From Nocardioides sp. LHD-245 (GTDB lineage: Bacteria > Actinomycetota > Actinomycetes > Propionibacteriales > Nocardioidaceae): a stretch of DNA of 64,000 bases. How positions within the stretch are numbered: position 1 is the first letter of the stretch; every line of letters starts with the position of its first letter. Of this stretch, positions 44,607 through 53,309 are shown in pieces. The stretch is from the NCBI RefSeq assembly GCF_030929495.1, contig NZ_JAVFWN010000003.1, forward strand, positions 372,001 to 436,000. The letters are read 5' to 3'. The notes under the pieces were generated by a model. It was given only the letters and a program-made list of their open reading frames with translations, ran no database searches and had not been told where the DNA came from. Made by a program: the position numbers and the translations under genes.

Positions 44607-45509
44607 TCAGCCCAACGTGGCCGCGAGGAGATCGGCGACGGTCCGCTGCTCCTCGGGGAAGGGGTGGTAGGCGAAGCCGTCGCCGCGGTCGGGCTCGGCG
44701 CCGGCGATCCACGGCTCCTCGGCACAGATGTCGTGGCCCGCCGTGGCCGACCACACGTCGACGTACTCGATGCCCATCGCGTCGGCCGCCGAGCGCAGCG
44801 TGTCGGTGACCTCGCGGGCGGCGTCGTAGGCGAAGTCGACGTCGCCCTTCGCGATCCGGAGGTCCGGGCACGGCCGCTCCGGGGGGAAGGTCTGGGGGTA
44901 GCCGACGAGGACCACCCGGGCCTTCGGTGCCTTGGCGGCGACCGTGCGGACGATCCTGGCGAGCGTGTCGCCCACGGCGGCCAGGTTGCGCTCGCCCTTG
45001 TCCTCGGTGCCCTCGGCGAGGTCCGTGCACGGCGACCCGTCGGGGTCGCTCTCGGCGAGGCTGACACAGGTGCCGATGACGATCCCGTACAGGTCGATGT
45101 CGTTGGCGCCGACGCTGATGGTGACCAGGTCGGTGGTGCTGGTGACCGCCTCGATCTGTGCGGGGATCGCCGTGCCGCCCTCCTTCTCCTGCGGGGAGAG
45201 CACGTCGCGACTGGTCGCGCCGCCGCAGCTCGCGTCGACGAGCTCGAGGTCGAGCCGCTCGGCGACCAGGCGGGGGTAGTTGGTCAGCGAGCGCAGGCAG
45301 GCGCCCGACTCGGGATCCGTCTCACCGGTGAGGTAGGCGGCGGTGTACGAGTCGCCGAGGGCGACGTACCGGTCCCCGGCCTCGATGCTCCGGCCCTTGT
45401 TGGCGCCGGCGTCGTGCCGCGGCTCCTCGTCGGGATCGCCGCAGGCCGCCAGGAGGCCACCGGCCACGAGGAGGGCGGCGCAGACGGAAGCGGCTCGCCG
45501 ACGACTCAT
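44607..45509 (-). CDS. SGNH/GDSL-family lipoprotein (copy 2)
   Basis: A 300-residue lipoprotein with lipobox LLAACG and an Asp/Glu-rich linker. Catalytic blocks are VALGDSYTAAY, VTISVGANDI and GFAYHPFPEEQ. Cys residues align with those of copy 1 at 42.6 kb. It may deacylate or deacetylate the cell-surface glycan; that role is inferred from the locus. TATCAT (45518-45523, minus) lies 8 nt before ATG 45509, so the mRNA is probably leaderless. It is divergent from gmd. Confidence 0.85.
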   Translation of the reverse strand: MSRRRAASVCAALLVAGGLLAACGDPDEEPRHDAGANKGRSIEAGDRYVALGDSYTAAYLTGETDPESGACLRSLTNYPRLVAERLDLELVDASCGGATSRDVLSPQEKEGGTAIPAQIEAVTSTTDLVTISVGANDIDLYGIVIGTCVSLAESDPDGSPCTDLAEGTEDKGERNLAAVGDTLARIVRTVAAKAPKARVVLVGYPQTFPPERPCPDLRIAKGDVDFAYDAAREVTDTLRSAADAMGIEYVDVWSATAGHDICAEEPWIAGAEPDRGDGFAYHPFPEEQRTVADLLAATLG

Positions 45510-45517
45510 AGAGCCGG

Positions 45518-45556
45518 ATGATACGAGCCACCGCCCCGATGACCGCCATCTAGGCT
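45518..45556. promoter_or_regulatory. Divergent leaderless promoters (SGNH copy 2 / gmd)
   Basis: TATCAT at 45518-45523 on the minus strand, 8 nt from ATG 45509, and TAGGCT at 45551-45556 on the plus strand, 7 nt from GTG 45564, share a 54-bp gap. The lipoprotein and the sugar-nucleotide enzyme could be co-controlled. Confidence 0.5.
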
Positions 45557-45563
45557 CTGCGAC

Positions 45564-46541
45564 GTGAAGCGCGCATTCATCACCGGCATCACCGGTCAGG
45601 ACGGCTCCTACCTCGCCGAGCTGCTGCTCGACAAGGGGTACGAGGTCCACGGCCTGGTGCGGCGTTCGTCCATGCTCAACCGCGGCCGGATCGACCACCT
45701 CAAGGACAACCCACGGCTGAGCCTGCACTACGGCGACCTGACCGACGGGGTGAGCCTGGTCAACCTGGTGCGGATGATCGAGCCCCACGAGATCTACAAC
45801 CTCGGTGCGCAGAGTCACGTGAAGGTCTCCTTCGAGATGCCGGACCACACGGCGTCGACCAATGCCATCGGCACCCTGCGACTGCTCGAGGCGGTCCGGG
45901 CCGCCGGGTTGGAGTGCCGCTTCTACCAGGCCTCGACCTCGGAGATGTTCGGCCTCACCCCGCCGCCGCAGGACGAGCTCTCGGTCTTCCATCCGCGCTC
46001 GCCGTACGGCGCCTCGAAGCTGCAGGCGCACTGGGTGACGGTCAACTACCGCGAGGCCTACAACCTGTTCGCCGTATCGGGGATCCTCTTCAACCACGAG
46101 TCGCCGCGGCGTGGCGAGAACTTCGTGACCCGCAAGATCACCAAGGCGGTCGCCGCCATCGAGGCCGGGATCGCCGAGCACGTCGAGCTCGGCAACCTCG
46201 AGGCGGTCCGCGATTGGGGGTTCGCGCCCGAGTACGTCGAGGGCATGTGGCGGATGTTGCAGACCGACGAGCCGGACGACTACGTCCTCGCGACCGGCGT
46301 GGGCTACACGGTCCGCGACTTCTGCGAGGCGGCGTTCAGCCACGCCGGCCTCGACTGGGCGGACCACGTCAAGCACAACGACGCCTTCGAGCGTCCCTCC
46401 GAGGTCGACGCCCTCATCGGGAACGCGACCAAGGCCAGGGAGGCGCTCGGCTGGACGGCGTCGGTGCGGACACCCGAGCTCGCGCGGATCATGGTCGATT
46501 CCGATCGCGAGGACCTGAACCGCCTGCTGCACGGCCGGTGA
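45564..46541 (+). CDS. gmd: GDP-mannose 4,6-dehydratase
   Basis: A 325-residue SDR that converts GDP-mannose to GDP-4-keto-6-deoxymannose, precursor of GDP-fucose, rhamnose and related sugars. Motifs are [16 protein letters not shown] at the N-terminus, [10 protein letters not shown] with the catalytic Thr/Glu, and [12 protein letters not shown] with Y-x3-[20 protein letters not shown] is diagnostic of Gmd. No fucose synthase or reductase gene follows, so the next step must be encoded elsewhere. GTG 45564 is predicted leaderless. Confidence 0.95.
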   Translation: MKRAFITGITGQDGSYLAELLLDKGYEVHGLVRRSSMLNRGRIDHLKDNPRLSLHYGDLTDGVSLVNLVRMIEPHEIYNLGAQSHVKVSFEMPDHTASTNAIGTLRLLEAVRAAGLECRFYQASTSEMFGLTPPPQDELSVFHPRSPYGASKLQAHWVTVNYREAYNLFAVSGILFNHESPRRGENFVTRKITKAVAAIEAGIAEHVELGNLEAVRDWGFAPEYVEGMWRMLQTDEPDDYVLATGVGYTVRDFCEAAFSHAGLDWADHVKHNDAFERPSEVDALIGNATKAREALGWTASVRTPELARIMVDSDREDLNRLLHGR

Positions 46542-46618
46542 CCGACCCCCACGCCCCGCTCGGCCGGCACCGTTGGCGGATGCCTCGGAACCTGGGCGGC
46601 GCCCGGACGTTGTCAGTC

Positions 46619-46644
46619 TAGGATTCGCCGGACCCCCCAGGAGG
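46619..46644 (+). promoter_or_regulatory. -10 box and ribosome site of the kinase-methyltransferase gene
   Basis: TAGGAT (46619-46624) and AGGAGG (46639-46644), the latter 9 nt before GTG 46654. This gene therefore has a leadered mRNA, unlike gmd next door. Confidence 0.5.
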
Positions 46645-46653
46645 AAGTGGCAC

Positions 46654-47943
46654 GTGGACATGGCCCCCGCAGAACCCGACGAGGTCGAGAAGTCGACTCC
46701 CGCCCAGCACGTCCAGGCGGAGGAGGCGGCGTGGCGCGCCATCGTCGCCGACGTCCTCGGCGACGGGGCCGAGCTGGTCTCCGTGAGTCGGTACATCACC
46801 GACAGCCGGACCTACCGCGCCGGTGCCCGGCTGGCGAAGATCCGCCGGATCGACCCGGCGTGGCCCGCCGACGCCGGGATGGAGGTCGAGGCCGGGTTCC
46901 TGCGCTCGCTGGGGCGCGAGGTCGACTACGTGCGGCGCGACGGCTGGGAGGTCTCGCTGCAGGACGTGCTGCCCGGCAGCACGTTCAGCAGTCACCTGTT
47001 CGACCAGCAGGACACCTCGTTCACGACGAGGGACCGGATGCGCGTGCTGCGCTCGCTGGTCCCCGAGCTGCGGGCCCTGCACCGGCAGGGCATCTCCCAC
47101 GGCGACCTGCGCACCGACAACATCCTGGTCGAGGGCGAGGCCGTGCGGCTCGTCGACTTCGACCGGGCGGCCCGCACCTCCCCACGGCGTGCGGCGCTGC
47201 GCGACTGGGTGGGCGTCGGCGGCAGCCCCACGCCGTTCTGGAAGCTCGCGGCGGTCTCCCTCGCACCGAAGAGCCTGACCGCGGCCCGCCGGGCCCGCTA
47301 CCAGCTCGTGAAGAACCGGCCCCCGGCCAAGGTCGCCGACGATCCGCGCGACGTCGCGCGGCTGCGCGACGCCTGGCATCTCGCCGAGCGGTCCGCGGCC
47401 AACGCGCGAGGTCAGGGCCTGGCCTACTACGCGCTGAGCTACCGCGGCCGCCACCTGTCGGGTGAGCGGGCGTGGCCGCTGCGCTGGGACCCGATCGCCG
47501 CCTCGGTCGACTTCACCGGCAAGCGGGTGCTCGAGCTCGGCTGCAACATGGGCCTGCTCTCGAACTTCGCGAAGATGCACGGCGCCGTCGAGACCCACGG
47601 GGTCGACCACGACCCCACGATCGTCGACGCCGCTCGCGCCGTCGCCGACGCCTTCGAGACCGGCTCCACCTTCGAGCAGCTCGACCTGATGGGCGAGGAG
47701 TCCTGGGAGCAGCGGCTGTCCGGCTACGACCTGGTCACCGCCCTGTCCGTCGTGCACTGGCTGCCGGACCGCGACCGGGTGCTGCGCTTCCTCGCCCAGC
47801 ACGCCGAGCTGCTCTACGAGGGCCACGACGAGCTCCCCGACGAGATCGCGCTGCTCAACTCGCTCGGCTTCGACCAGGTCGACGTCGTCCTCCGCACGGA
47901 GCGGGACCGGCACGTCCTGTACGCGCGGCGCACGGGCGGCTGA
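46654..47943 (+). CDS. Kinase-methyltransferase fusion, possible glycan chain terminator
   Basis: A 429-residue two-domain protein. Residues about 20-200 form a protein-kinase-like fold of the APH/lipopolysaccharide-kinase type: K62 in AKIRRID, catalytic HGDLRTDN (149-156) and metal-binding DFD (168-170). Residues 285-429 are a SAM methyltransferase with VLELGCNMGLLSNFA (motif I, 293-300) and VTALSVVHWLPD. E. coli WbdD fuses the same two activities, in the opposite order, and caps polymannose chains by phosphorylation and methylation. Domain order differs here, so homology of function is an inference. GTG follows AGGAGG by 9 nt. Confidence 0.8.
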   Translation: MDMAPAEPDEVEKSTPAQHVQAEEAAWRAIVADVLGDGAELVSVSRYITDSRTYRAGARLAKIRRIDPAWPADAGMEVEAGFLRSLGREVDYVRRDGWEVSLQDVLPGSTFSSHLFDQQDTSFTTRDRMRVLRSLVPELRALHRQGISHGDLRTDNILVEGEAVRLVDFDRAARTSPRRAALRDWVGVGGSPTPFWKLAAVSLAPKSLTAARRARYQLVKNRPPAKVADDPRDVARLRDAWHLAERSAANARGQGLAYYALSYRGRHLSGERAWPLRWDPIAASVDFTGKRVLELGCNMGLLSNFAKMHGAVETHGVDHDPTIVDAARAVADAFETGSTFEQLDLMGEESWEQRLSGYDLVTALSVVHWLPDRDRVLRFLAQHAELLYEGHDELPDEIALLNSLGFDQVDVVLRTERDRHVLYARRTGG

Positions 47944-47944
47944 C

Positions 47945-49036
47945 GTGGCGCTCGCCGTCGCGGCGGCGCGCAGGGACGCCGAGCCCCTGCGCGTCGTCAT
48001 GCTGGCCACCGGCCTGACGGGCTATCTCGACGCCAAGTTCCGCGCTCTGGTCGGGCGCGGGGTCGAGCTGTTCGTCATCACCCAGGCCAAGCGGGACAAC
48101 GTCGCCTACGAGCGGTTCCCCCTCGAGGACGTCGCCCGCGTGCACGCGTGGCAGGAGCTGCCGAGGGGGGAGGAGCTGAACCGGCTCGTCGACGACTTCG
48201 CGCCGCACGCGATCCTGGTGCACTCCTGGCACATCCCGCCCTACCGCGAGGTGCTCAAGGGCCGCGACGGCCGGTGCCTCCGGGTCTGCTGGATGGACAA
48301 CAACTGGTTGGGCACGCCTCGCCAGTGGGTCGGTCGGGCGACCTCGCGCTGGTTCCTGCGGCCGATGTTCGACGCCGCCATGGTGCCGTGCGAGAGGACC
48401 GAGACCTTCGCCCGTCACCTCGGCTTCGGGCCGGACACGATCCTGCGCGGCAGCCTGTGCGCCGACACCGACCTGTACGGCGCCGGCCCGTGGCCCGGCT
48501 CGGAGCTGGTGAGCCGGGGCGCCTTCCTGTCCGCGCTGCGGATGGTGCACCACAAGGGCGCCGACGTCCTCGCCGACGCCTACCGGCGCTACCGCGACAC
48601 CGTCGACGAGCCCTGGGACCTGCACCTGGCGGGGGTCGGACCGCTGGAGTCGGAGTTCGCGGGCGTGCCCGGTGTGGTCCGGCACGGCTTCGTGCAGCCG
48701 CGCGACCTGGCCGGCCTGTTCCACCGCAGCAGCGCCTACGTGAACCCGTCCCTGGCCGAGCCGTACGGCGTCGTCCTCCACGAGGCGGCCGCGGCGGGGC
48801 TGCCGGTGATCACCTCCGACATGGTCGGCGCCGCGCCGACGATGGTCCAGGACGGGGTCAACGGCTTCCTCTACGCGACCGGGGACGCCGCGGCGCTCGC
48901 GGACCGGATGGCCCGCACCAGCACCGCCGGGGCCGCTCGGCTCGAGGAGATGTCGGCGGTCAGCAAGGCGCTGTCGATGCGACTCTCGCCGGCCTCCTGG
49001 GCCCGCAACGTGGAAGAGTTCCTCCGCACCTGCTGA
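47945..49036 (+). CDS. Glycosyltransferase family 4 protein
   Basis: A 363-residue GT-B enzyme. The first domain begins VVMLATGLTGYLDAKFRALV; the second has SALRMVHHKGADVLADAY and LHLAGVGPLES. The retaining GT4 motif E-x7-E occurs in AEPYGVVLHEAAAAGLPVI. GTG at 47945 sits 1 nt after the stop of the kinase-methyltransferase gene, so the two are cotranscribed. Unlike the GT4 at 40.4 kb it has a short, Trp-rich acceptor domain (HSWHIPPYRE, CWMDNNWLGTPRQW). Confidence 0.88.
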   Translation: MALAVAAARRDAEPLRVVMLATGLTGYLDAKFRALVGRGVELFVITQAKRDNVAYERFPLEDVARVHAWQELPRGEELNRLVDDFAPHAILVHSWHIPPYREVLKGRDGRCLRVCWMDNNWLGTPRQWVGRATSRWFLRPMFDAAMVPCERTETFARHLGFGPDTILRGSLCADTDLYGAGPWPGSELVSRGAFLSALRMVHHKGADVLADAYRRYRDTVDEPWDLHLAGVGPLESEFAGVPGVVRHGFVQPRDLAGLFHRSSAYVNPSLAEPYGVVLHEAAAAGLPVITSDMVGAAPTMVQDGVNGFLYATGDAAALADRMARTSTAGAARLEEMSAVSKALSMRLSPASWARNVEEFLRTC

Positions 49037-49080
49037 GCCCGGACCGTGCCCGGACCGTGCCCGGACCGTGGCCCGCCGGG

Positions 49081-49806
49081 TCAGGACTCCCGGAAGAAGA
49101 CGCCGTCGGCCTGGAGCACCGCGCCCGACGCCGCCGCGAAGCCGGGCTCCAGGCCGGTCAGGACGAAGCCGGCGTCGTACATCCTGCTGATCGCCTCGTC
49201 GACGAGCATGCCGCCCTCGTAGGTCGTCGTGAACGACAGCTCCAGCTGGACGCCGACGCACTGCGTCAGGGTCCGGGCGGCGCCGTCGAGCACCTGGCGC
49301 TCGAAGCCCTGGGTGTCCACCTTCAGGAAGATCCGCTCCCCGCGGACGGGGAGCTCCTCGAGGAGGTCGTCGAGGCGGCTCACGCGCACCGTCTCCGTGC
49401 CGACGTAGCCGACGTGGGGTGCGGCTGCGGCGTGCCGCTCGCCCATCGGCAGGAACGAGCTGCTGTCGCTGTTGGACGCGACGTGGATGTCGGCGGTGCC
49501 GTTCTCGGCGCCGAGTCCGACCTGCACGGTGTGCCAGTGCGGGTCCGCGGCGGCGGTGGCCGAGAGGACGGCGTACGGCGCGCTCATCGGCTCGCAGGAC
49601 ACGATCGGTCCGCGGTAGCCGAAGTGGCGCAGCTCGGTGCCGTAGGTGCCCTTCGCGGCGCCGACGTCGAACACCAGGTCCACGTCGCGGGCGACGAGCT
49701 GGGTCTGCAGGCGCACCGCCGGGTGGCGGCGGACGACGAACCCGCGGTCCGCGACGACCTGGATCGCCGAGCGCAGGGCGCGCGAGGTGAGCTGCCTTCG
49801 GTCCAT
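49081..49806 (-). CDS. FkbM-family methyltransferase (second)
   Basis: A 241-residue FkbM methyltransferase. Motif I is LVFDVGAAKGTYGTELRHFG, the post-I acidic residue is in VSCEPMSAPY, and the family motif is IFLKVDTQGFERQVLDGA. It is more compact than the copy at 36.8 kb and not closely similar, so the two are not recent duplicates. TACGGT (49815-49820, minus strand) ends 8 nt before ATG 49806, suggesting a leaderless mRNA. It is the only minus-strand gene between 45.5 and 52.5 kb. Confidence 0.88.
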   Translation of the reverse strand: MDRRQLTSRALRSAIQVVADRGFVVRRHPAVRLQTQLVARDVDLVFDVGAAKGTYGTELRHFGYRGPIVSCEPMSAPYAVLSATAAADPHWHTVQVGLGAENGTADIHVASNSDSSSFLPMGERHAAAAPHVGYVGTETVRVSRLDDLLEELPVRGERIFLKVDTQGFERQVLDGAARTLTQCVGVQLELSFTTTYEGGMLVDEAISRMYDAGFVLTGLEPGFAAASGAVLQADGVFFRES

Positions 49807-49814
49807 GGGTGCAC

Positions 49815-49878
49815 ACCGTAGCGGTGCTCCGCGGTCCGGCGTGAGGCTCGGCCGGGAACCCCGGATCCAGGCTATGCT
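49815..49878. promoter_or_regulatory. Divergent promoters between FkbM and glycosyltransferase genes
   Basis: TACGGT at 49815-49820 (minus, 8 nt from ATG 49806) and TATGCT at 49873-49878 (plus). The latter gives a leader of about 37 nt with GGAGAGG before ATG 49922. Confidence 0.45.
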
Positions 49879-49921
49879 GCGGCCCTTCCTGGATCGCGAC
49901 CGTGGGGTGTGGAGAGGTGTG

Positions 49922-51076
49922 ATGACGACCGTTCTCGTCGAGCCGAGTCCGGTCGGGCACCGGTTCCAGGCCGTCGCCCATGTCGCCCGGCTCGCGCTGC
50001 GCAGCGGGGAGGTCGTCCTGCTCACCTCCCGCGGAGCGACCGGGCACGAGGCGTTCGGCGACTACCTGGGCGATGTCGACGTGCGTGTCGAGGAGGTCTT
50101 CGACGGCGTCCTGCCGCCGACCCGGGTCATGGCCGCCGCGGCCGCCGCGGTGTGCCGGCGCACGCCGTCCGCGCCGGGGGAGCGCCACACCATCGTGGTG
50201 ATGGACGCCGACCAGGCGCTCAAGCGCTGGTGGCTCGACGCACCCCGCGTCCTGCGCGGCATCGAGCCTCGCCCACGCGTCGTGTTCATGCTGACCCGCT
50301 ACCCGGCCAAGCTCGGCCTGGGCGACCTGACCGGCTGGAAGCTGCGGGTCCCGAAGGCGACGCTGGCCGTCGCGGCGATGACGACCCGCACCCTGGACCG
50401 CACGGCGGGCTTCGCCGGTCGCGACGACCTGACTCCCGGCTGGATCGTCAAGCGCACCCGCGACCCGGACCTGTGCGACGCGCACTCCCGCGACCGGGCC
50501 CGGCACCGTGCCGAGCTCGAGCTGCCGGCCGGGCGCCGGATCGCCGGCATCTTCGGCGTGGTCAACGAGCGCAAGAACGCCCGGCTGGTCTGGGAGGCGA
50601 TGGGGGAGGCCGGCCTCGACGCGGACCTGCTGCTCGCCGGGCCGATCGCGCCCGAGGTGCTGGCGTGGGCCGAGGCGCTGCCTCCCCAGGAGCGGGGCCG
50701 GGTGATCGTGCGCGACGGCTTCCTGGCCGGCGACGTGCTCGACCGGCTCGTCGCGTCGGTCGACGTGGCGCCGATCATCCTGACCAACAACGGACCGTCC
50801 GGGATCATGGGCAAGGCGCTGGCCGCCGAGGTGCCGGTCGTCACGGCCGGATCGCGGGTGCGGGCGCGCGAGCTCGTCGCGACCGACGCCGGCGAGGTCG
50901 CCGAGCTCGACAGGGCCAGCATCGGTGCCGCGATCGCCCGGGTGTTCGCCTACCCCCCCGATCGGCGACGGACCACCACGATCCCGCCCGCGACCGCAGA
51001 GGAATTCGCGGAGAACCTGTTGGGCGTCGACTCGTTGGGACGGGTACGCCGTCCTCGGTCGCGCCAGCGCGCCTGA
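49922..51076 (+). CDS. Glycosyltransferase-like protein (GT-B fold)
   Basis: A 384-residue protein with GT-B layout: N-terminal domain beginning TTVLVEPSPVGHRFQAVAHV, C-terminal domain with GIFGVVNERKNARLVWEA, LLLAGPIAPEVL and IMGKALAAEVPVVTAG. The donor-binding Glu usual in GT4 is not obvious; ILTNNGPSGIMGKALAAE may stand in for it. Its relatives are described mostly as group 1 family glycosyltransferases in actinobacterial glycan loci. It starts a plus-strand run with the methyltransferase and acetyltransferase that follow (39-nt gap). Confidence 0.65.
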   Translation: MTTVLVEPSPVGHRFQAVAHVARLALRSGEVVLLTSRGATGHEAFGDYLGDVDVRVEEVFDGVLPPTRVMAAAAAAVCRRTPSAPGERHTIVVMDADQALKRWWLDAPRVLRGIEPRPRVVFMLTRYPAKLGLGDLTGWKLRVPKATLAVAAMTTRTLDRTAGFAGRDDLTPGWIVKRTRDPDLCDAHSRDRARHRAELELPAGRRIAGIFGVVNERKNARLVWEAMGEAGLDADLLLAGPIAPEVLAWAEALPPQERGRVIVRDGFLAGDVLDRLVASVDVAPIILTNNGPSGIMGKALAAEVPVVTAGSRVRARELVATDAGEVAELDRASIGAAIARVFAYPPDRRRTTTIPPATAEEFAENLLGVDSLGRVRRPRSRQRA

Positions 51077-51115
51077 CCGAGCAGCGGCCCCCACGATCCC
51101 AGGAGGCGTTCCCCC

Positions 51116-51787
51116 ATGAGGCTTCACCCGTCCGAGCACCCGCGGCTCTACGCGGCGGCCCGCGCGGCGGCGCACGCCGTCAACACCCCGATCGCCAAGC
51201 GCCGGATGGCGAGCGCCGCGGCGGCGGCACCGCGCCCGATCAGGCTCGAGATCGGCGGCCTCTCCGACCGGCCCGGCTGGCTGGTCGTCAACGTCAACGC
51301 ACGCACCCGCAACTATCTCGATGCCACCGAGCGCTGGCCCTTCGAGGACGGGGCTCTCGACGTCGTCTACGCCGACAACATGATCGAGCACGTGCCACTC
51401 GAGGCCGGCCGCCGGATGTTCGCCGAGGCCCATCGCTGTCTGCGTCCCGGCGGAGTGATCCGCCTGGTCACGCCCGACCTCGGCAAGCACGTCGAGCTGT
51501 ACCTCGCCGGCAGCCGCTCGGTCGACGACGAGGTCGGCGGCTTCTACCGCTCGCTCGGTCTGACCGTCGAGCACCCGACCGACCTGGTGCGGGTGCCGAT
51601 CGCGTCCTTCGGCCACCACACCGGCTATCTCTACGACGTCGCATCGCTCTGCGCCGAGCTGACCAAGGCGGGCTTCACCGACGCCCGGGAGTGGTCGCTG
51701 TCCGACAGCCAGCACGAGGCGCTGCGCGGGCTCGACAAGCGCACGGGCGAGGGCGGGGCGCAGATGGCGATCGAGGCGGTCCGGTGA
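51116..51787 (+). CDS. SAM-dependent methyltransferase
   Basis: A 223-residue methyltransferase of the type 11 group. The glycine-rich motif I is atypical (LEIGGLSDRPGWLVVNV, without a full G-x-G-x-G), while DVVYADNMIEHVPLE gives motif II and LRPGGVIRLVTPD motif III. This subclass is common in surface-glycan clusters. AGGAGG (51101-51106) gives a strong start at ATG 51116. It overlaps the next gene (GTGA). Confidence 0.78.
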   Translation: MRLHPSEHPRLYAAARAAAHAVNTPIAKRRMASAAAAAPRPIRLEIGGLSDRPGWLVVNVNARTRNYLDATERWPFEDGALDVVYADNMIEHVPLEAGRRMFAEAHRCLRPGGVIRLVTPDLGKHVELYLAGSRSVDDEVGGFYRSLGLTVEHPTDLVRVPIASFGHHTGYLYDVASLCAELTKAGFTDAREWSLSDSQHEALRGLDKRTGEGGAQMAIEAVR

Positions 51788-52392
51788 GCGAGCCCGTGGA
51801 CGGCCTCACCACCTCGGCGGGCCTGGGCTTCCGCGACCTCGTCTTCTCCGACCTGCTGCGCTACCGGCCCGACGTCCGGCCGTCGTGGCCGGCGGTCGCG
51901 ATGAAGGCGGTGTCCAACCCGGGCCTGGTCGCGTCGGTCATCCTGCGGGCCCAGCAGATCGCCGTACGCCGGGGCCGGACCCGGCTGGCGTTCCTGCTCC
52001 GCTCGATCGGGATGGTGCTGGTGAGCGCCGACTTCGTGCCGGGCATGGACGTCGGCCCCGGGCTGCTGATGCCGCACCCCAACGGGGTCGTCATCGGCAA
52101 CGGCCTGCGGGTCGGGGCGAATGTGACCTTCGGCGGTGGCGTCACGGCTGGCGTGAAGCAGCCGGACACACCGCCGGAGGAGGACGGTTTCCCGACGGTG
52201 TGCGACGGGGCGATCGTGCTCGCGCACGCCGTCCTGGTCGGCAAGGTGACCGTGGGGCGCTACGCCCAGATCGGCGCCAACTCGGTCCTGCTCTCCGACG
52301 CTCCGGAGCGGGCCGTGATGTTCGGCGTCCCCGCCCGCAAGGTCGCCGTCCGCGACGCCGTCATCCCCGGGACCTACGAGCGGATCGAGTAG
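51784..52392 (+). CDS. Left-handed beta-helix acetyltransferase, serine O-acetyltransferase-like
   Basis: A 202-residue hexapeptide-repeat acyltransferase. Hydrophobic turns GPGLLMPHPNGVVIG and GANVTFGGGVTAGVK replace the typical serine acetyltransferase H-x-x-G core, with the catalytic His in PHPNG. The C-terminal coil GKVTVGRYAQIGANSVLL forms the acetyl-CoA channel. Its N-terminal helical 60 residues are short for CysE, so it probably acetylates a sugar. It overlaps the preceding methyltransferase gene. Confidence 0.78.
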   Translation: MSEPVDGLTTSAGLGFRDLVFSDLLRYRPDVRPSWPAVAMKAVSNPGLVASVILRAQQIAVRRGRTRLAFLLRSIGMVLVSADFVPGMDVGPGLLMPHPNGVVIGNGLRVGANVTFGGGVTAGVKQPDTPPEEDGFPTVCDGAIVLAHAVLVGKVTVGRYAQIGANSVLLSDAPERAVMFGVPARKVAVRDAVIPGTYERIE

Positions 52393-52423
52393 CCGGCCCA
52401 GGTCGGCCGCATGGTCAGCACGG

Positions 52424-52524
52424 CCGGCAGCGTGGCGCACGGCCGCGAAGCGGCACGGCGTGAAGCCCGCGGGGCGAGCGAAGCGAGGCCCCGGGCGGCG
52501 AGCGCCGTCTGCGACACGCTCGGC
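52424..52524. repeat. Dispersed GC-rich intergenic repeat, copy R2
   Basis: Inverse-oriented match to 7661-7758, about four bases in five, and end-match to copy R3 at 14.9 kb. It fills most of the convergent gap between two acyltransferase genes. The flanking CCCCAACAAGT (near 52525) is also found in the palindrome at 3.7 kb. Confidence 0.7.
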
Positions 52525-52533
52525 CCCAACAAG

Positions 52534-53214
52534 TCAGCCCCGGCAGATCTCGCAGGAGGGCGGACCGAGGTCCGGATCGTGCGCGGCGACGAACTCCTCC
52601 ACCCGCGGCGAGTGGATGATGCCCTTGTGGGCGGCGACCTTGTCGACGTCCCAGTCCCACCACCTGATCCGTAGCAGTGCCTCACGGACCGGCTGCTCGA
52701 AGCGGTACTTGATGTGCTTGGCGGGGTTGCCGCCGACGATCTCGTAGGGCTCGACGTCGCGCACCACCACGGCCCGGGTCGCCACGATCGCGCCGTCGCC
52801 GATGGTGACGCCGGAGGAGATGAGCGCCTCGTAGGCGACGAATGCGTCGTGCCCGACGGTGATCGGTCCCTTGTTGTGGACGGCGTCGGGAGCCTGGACC
52901 CATTCGCCGTCCTCGACGTGGGCGTGGACGGTCGTGACCCAGTCGGCGTGGTGCAGGCCCCCGGGCATGAAGATCGCCGTCGGATTGACCCCGGCGTAGC
53001 TCTTCACGTGCACGGGCTGGCCGTCGTTCTCGACGGTCTCGACGATCTTCATCCACGGGTAGGACGGGTACTCGAAGGTGAGCAGCCGCTCGTCGAGCTC
53101 GTCGAAGTGACGCAGCTGGGGGCCGTCCACCCAGCGCCGGACGCTTCGCTTGAGCCGGGCGGCGATCTTCTCGCGGGCGGTCCTGGGAGCAGGGACGCGC
53201 ATGTCGGCGGTCAT
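52534..53214 (-). CDS. CatB-related hexapeptide acetyltransferase
   Basis: A 226-residue left-handed beta-helix acyltransferase of the xenobiotic/virginiamycin acetyltransferase group. Signature stretches are GPITVGHDAFVAYEALISSG, VTIGDGAIVATRAVVVRDV and YEIVGGNPAKHIKYRF, the last typical of CatB-like sugar O-acetyltransferases. The active-site His lies in the VHAHVEDGEW loop. CEIC near the C-terminus is unusual. It probably acetylates the exported glycan. Upstream start choices are ATG 53214 or 53202; neither has a strong ribosome site. Confidence 0.82.
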   Translation of the reverse strand: MTADMRVPAPRTAREKIAARLKRSVRRWVDGPQLRHFDELDERLLTFEYPSYPWMKIVETVENDGQPVHVKSYAGVNPTAIFMPGGLHHADWVTTVHAHVEDGEWVQAPDAVHNKGPITVGHDAFVAYEALISSGVTIGDGAIVATRAVVVRDVEPYEIVGGNPAKHIKYRFEQPVREALLRIRWWDWDVDKVAAHKGIIHSPRVEEFVAAHDPDLGPPSCEICRG

Positions 53215-53264
53215 GGGAGAGCAGGCTACCGGTGGAACGGCGCTCGTGAGGGCCGAGTTGCGGC

Positions 53265-53300
53265 TATGGTTGGCCCGCCATTTCCGGGCGATACGAGGAG
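53265..53300 (+). promoter_or_regulatory. -10 box and ribosome site of the ACP cassette
   Basis: TATGGT (53265-53270) and GAGGAG (53295-53300), 9 nt before ATG 53310; a leader of about 30 nt. Confidence 0.45.
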
Positions 53301-53309
53301 CAGGCTGGC

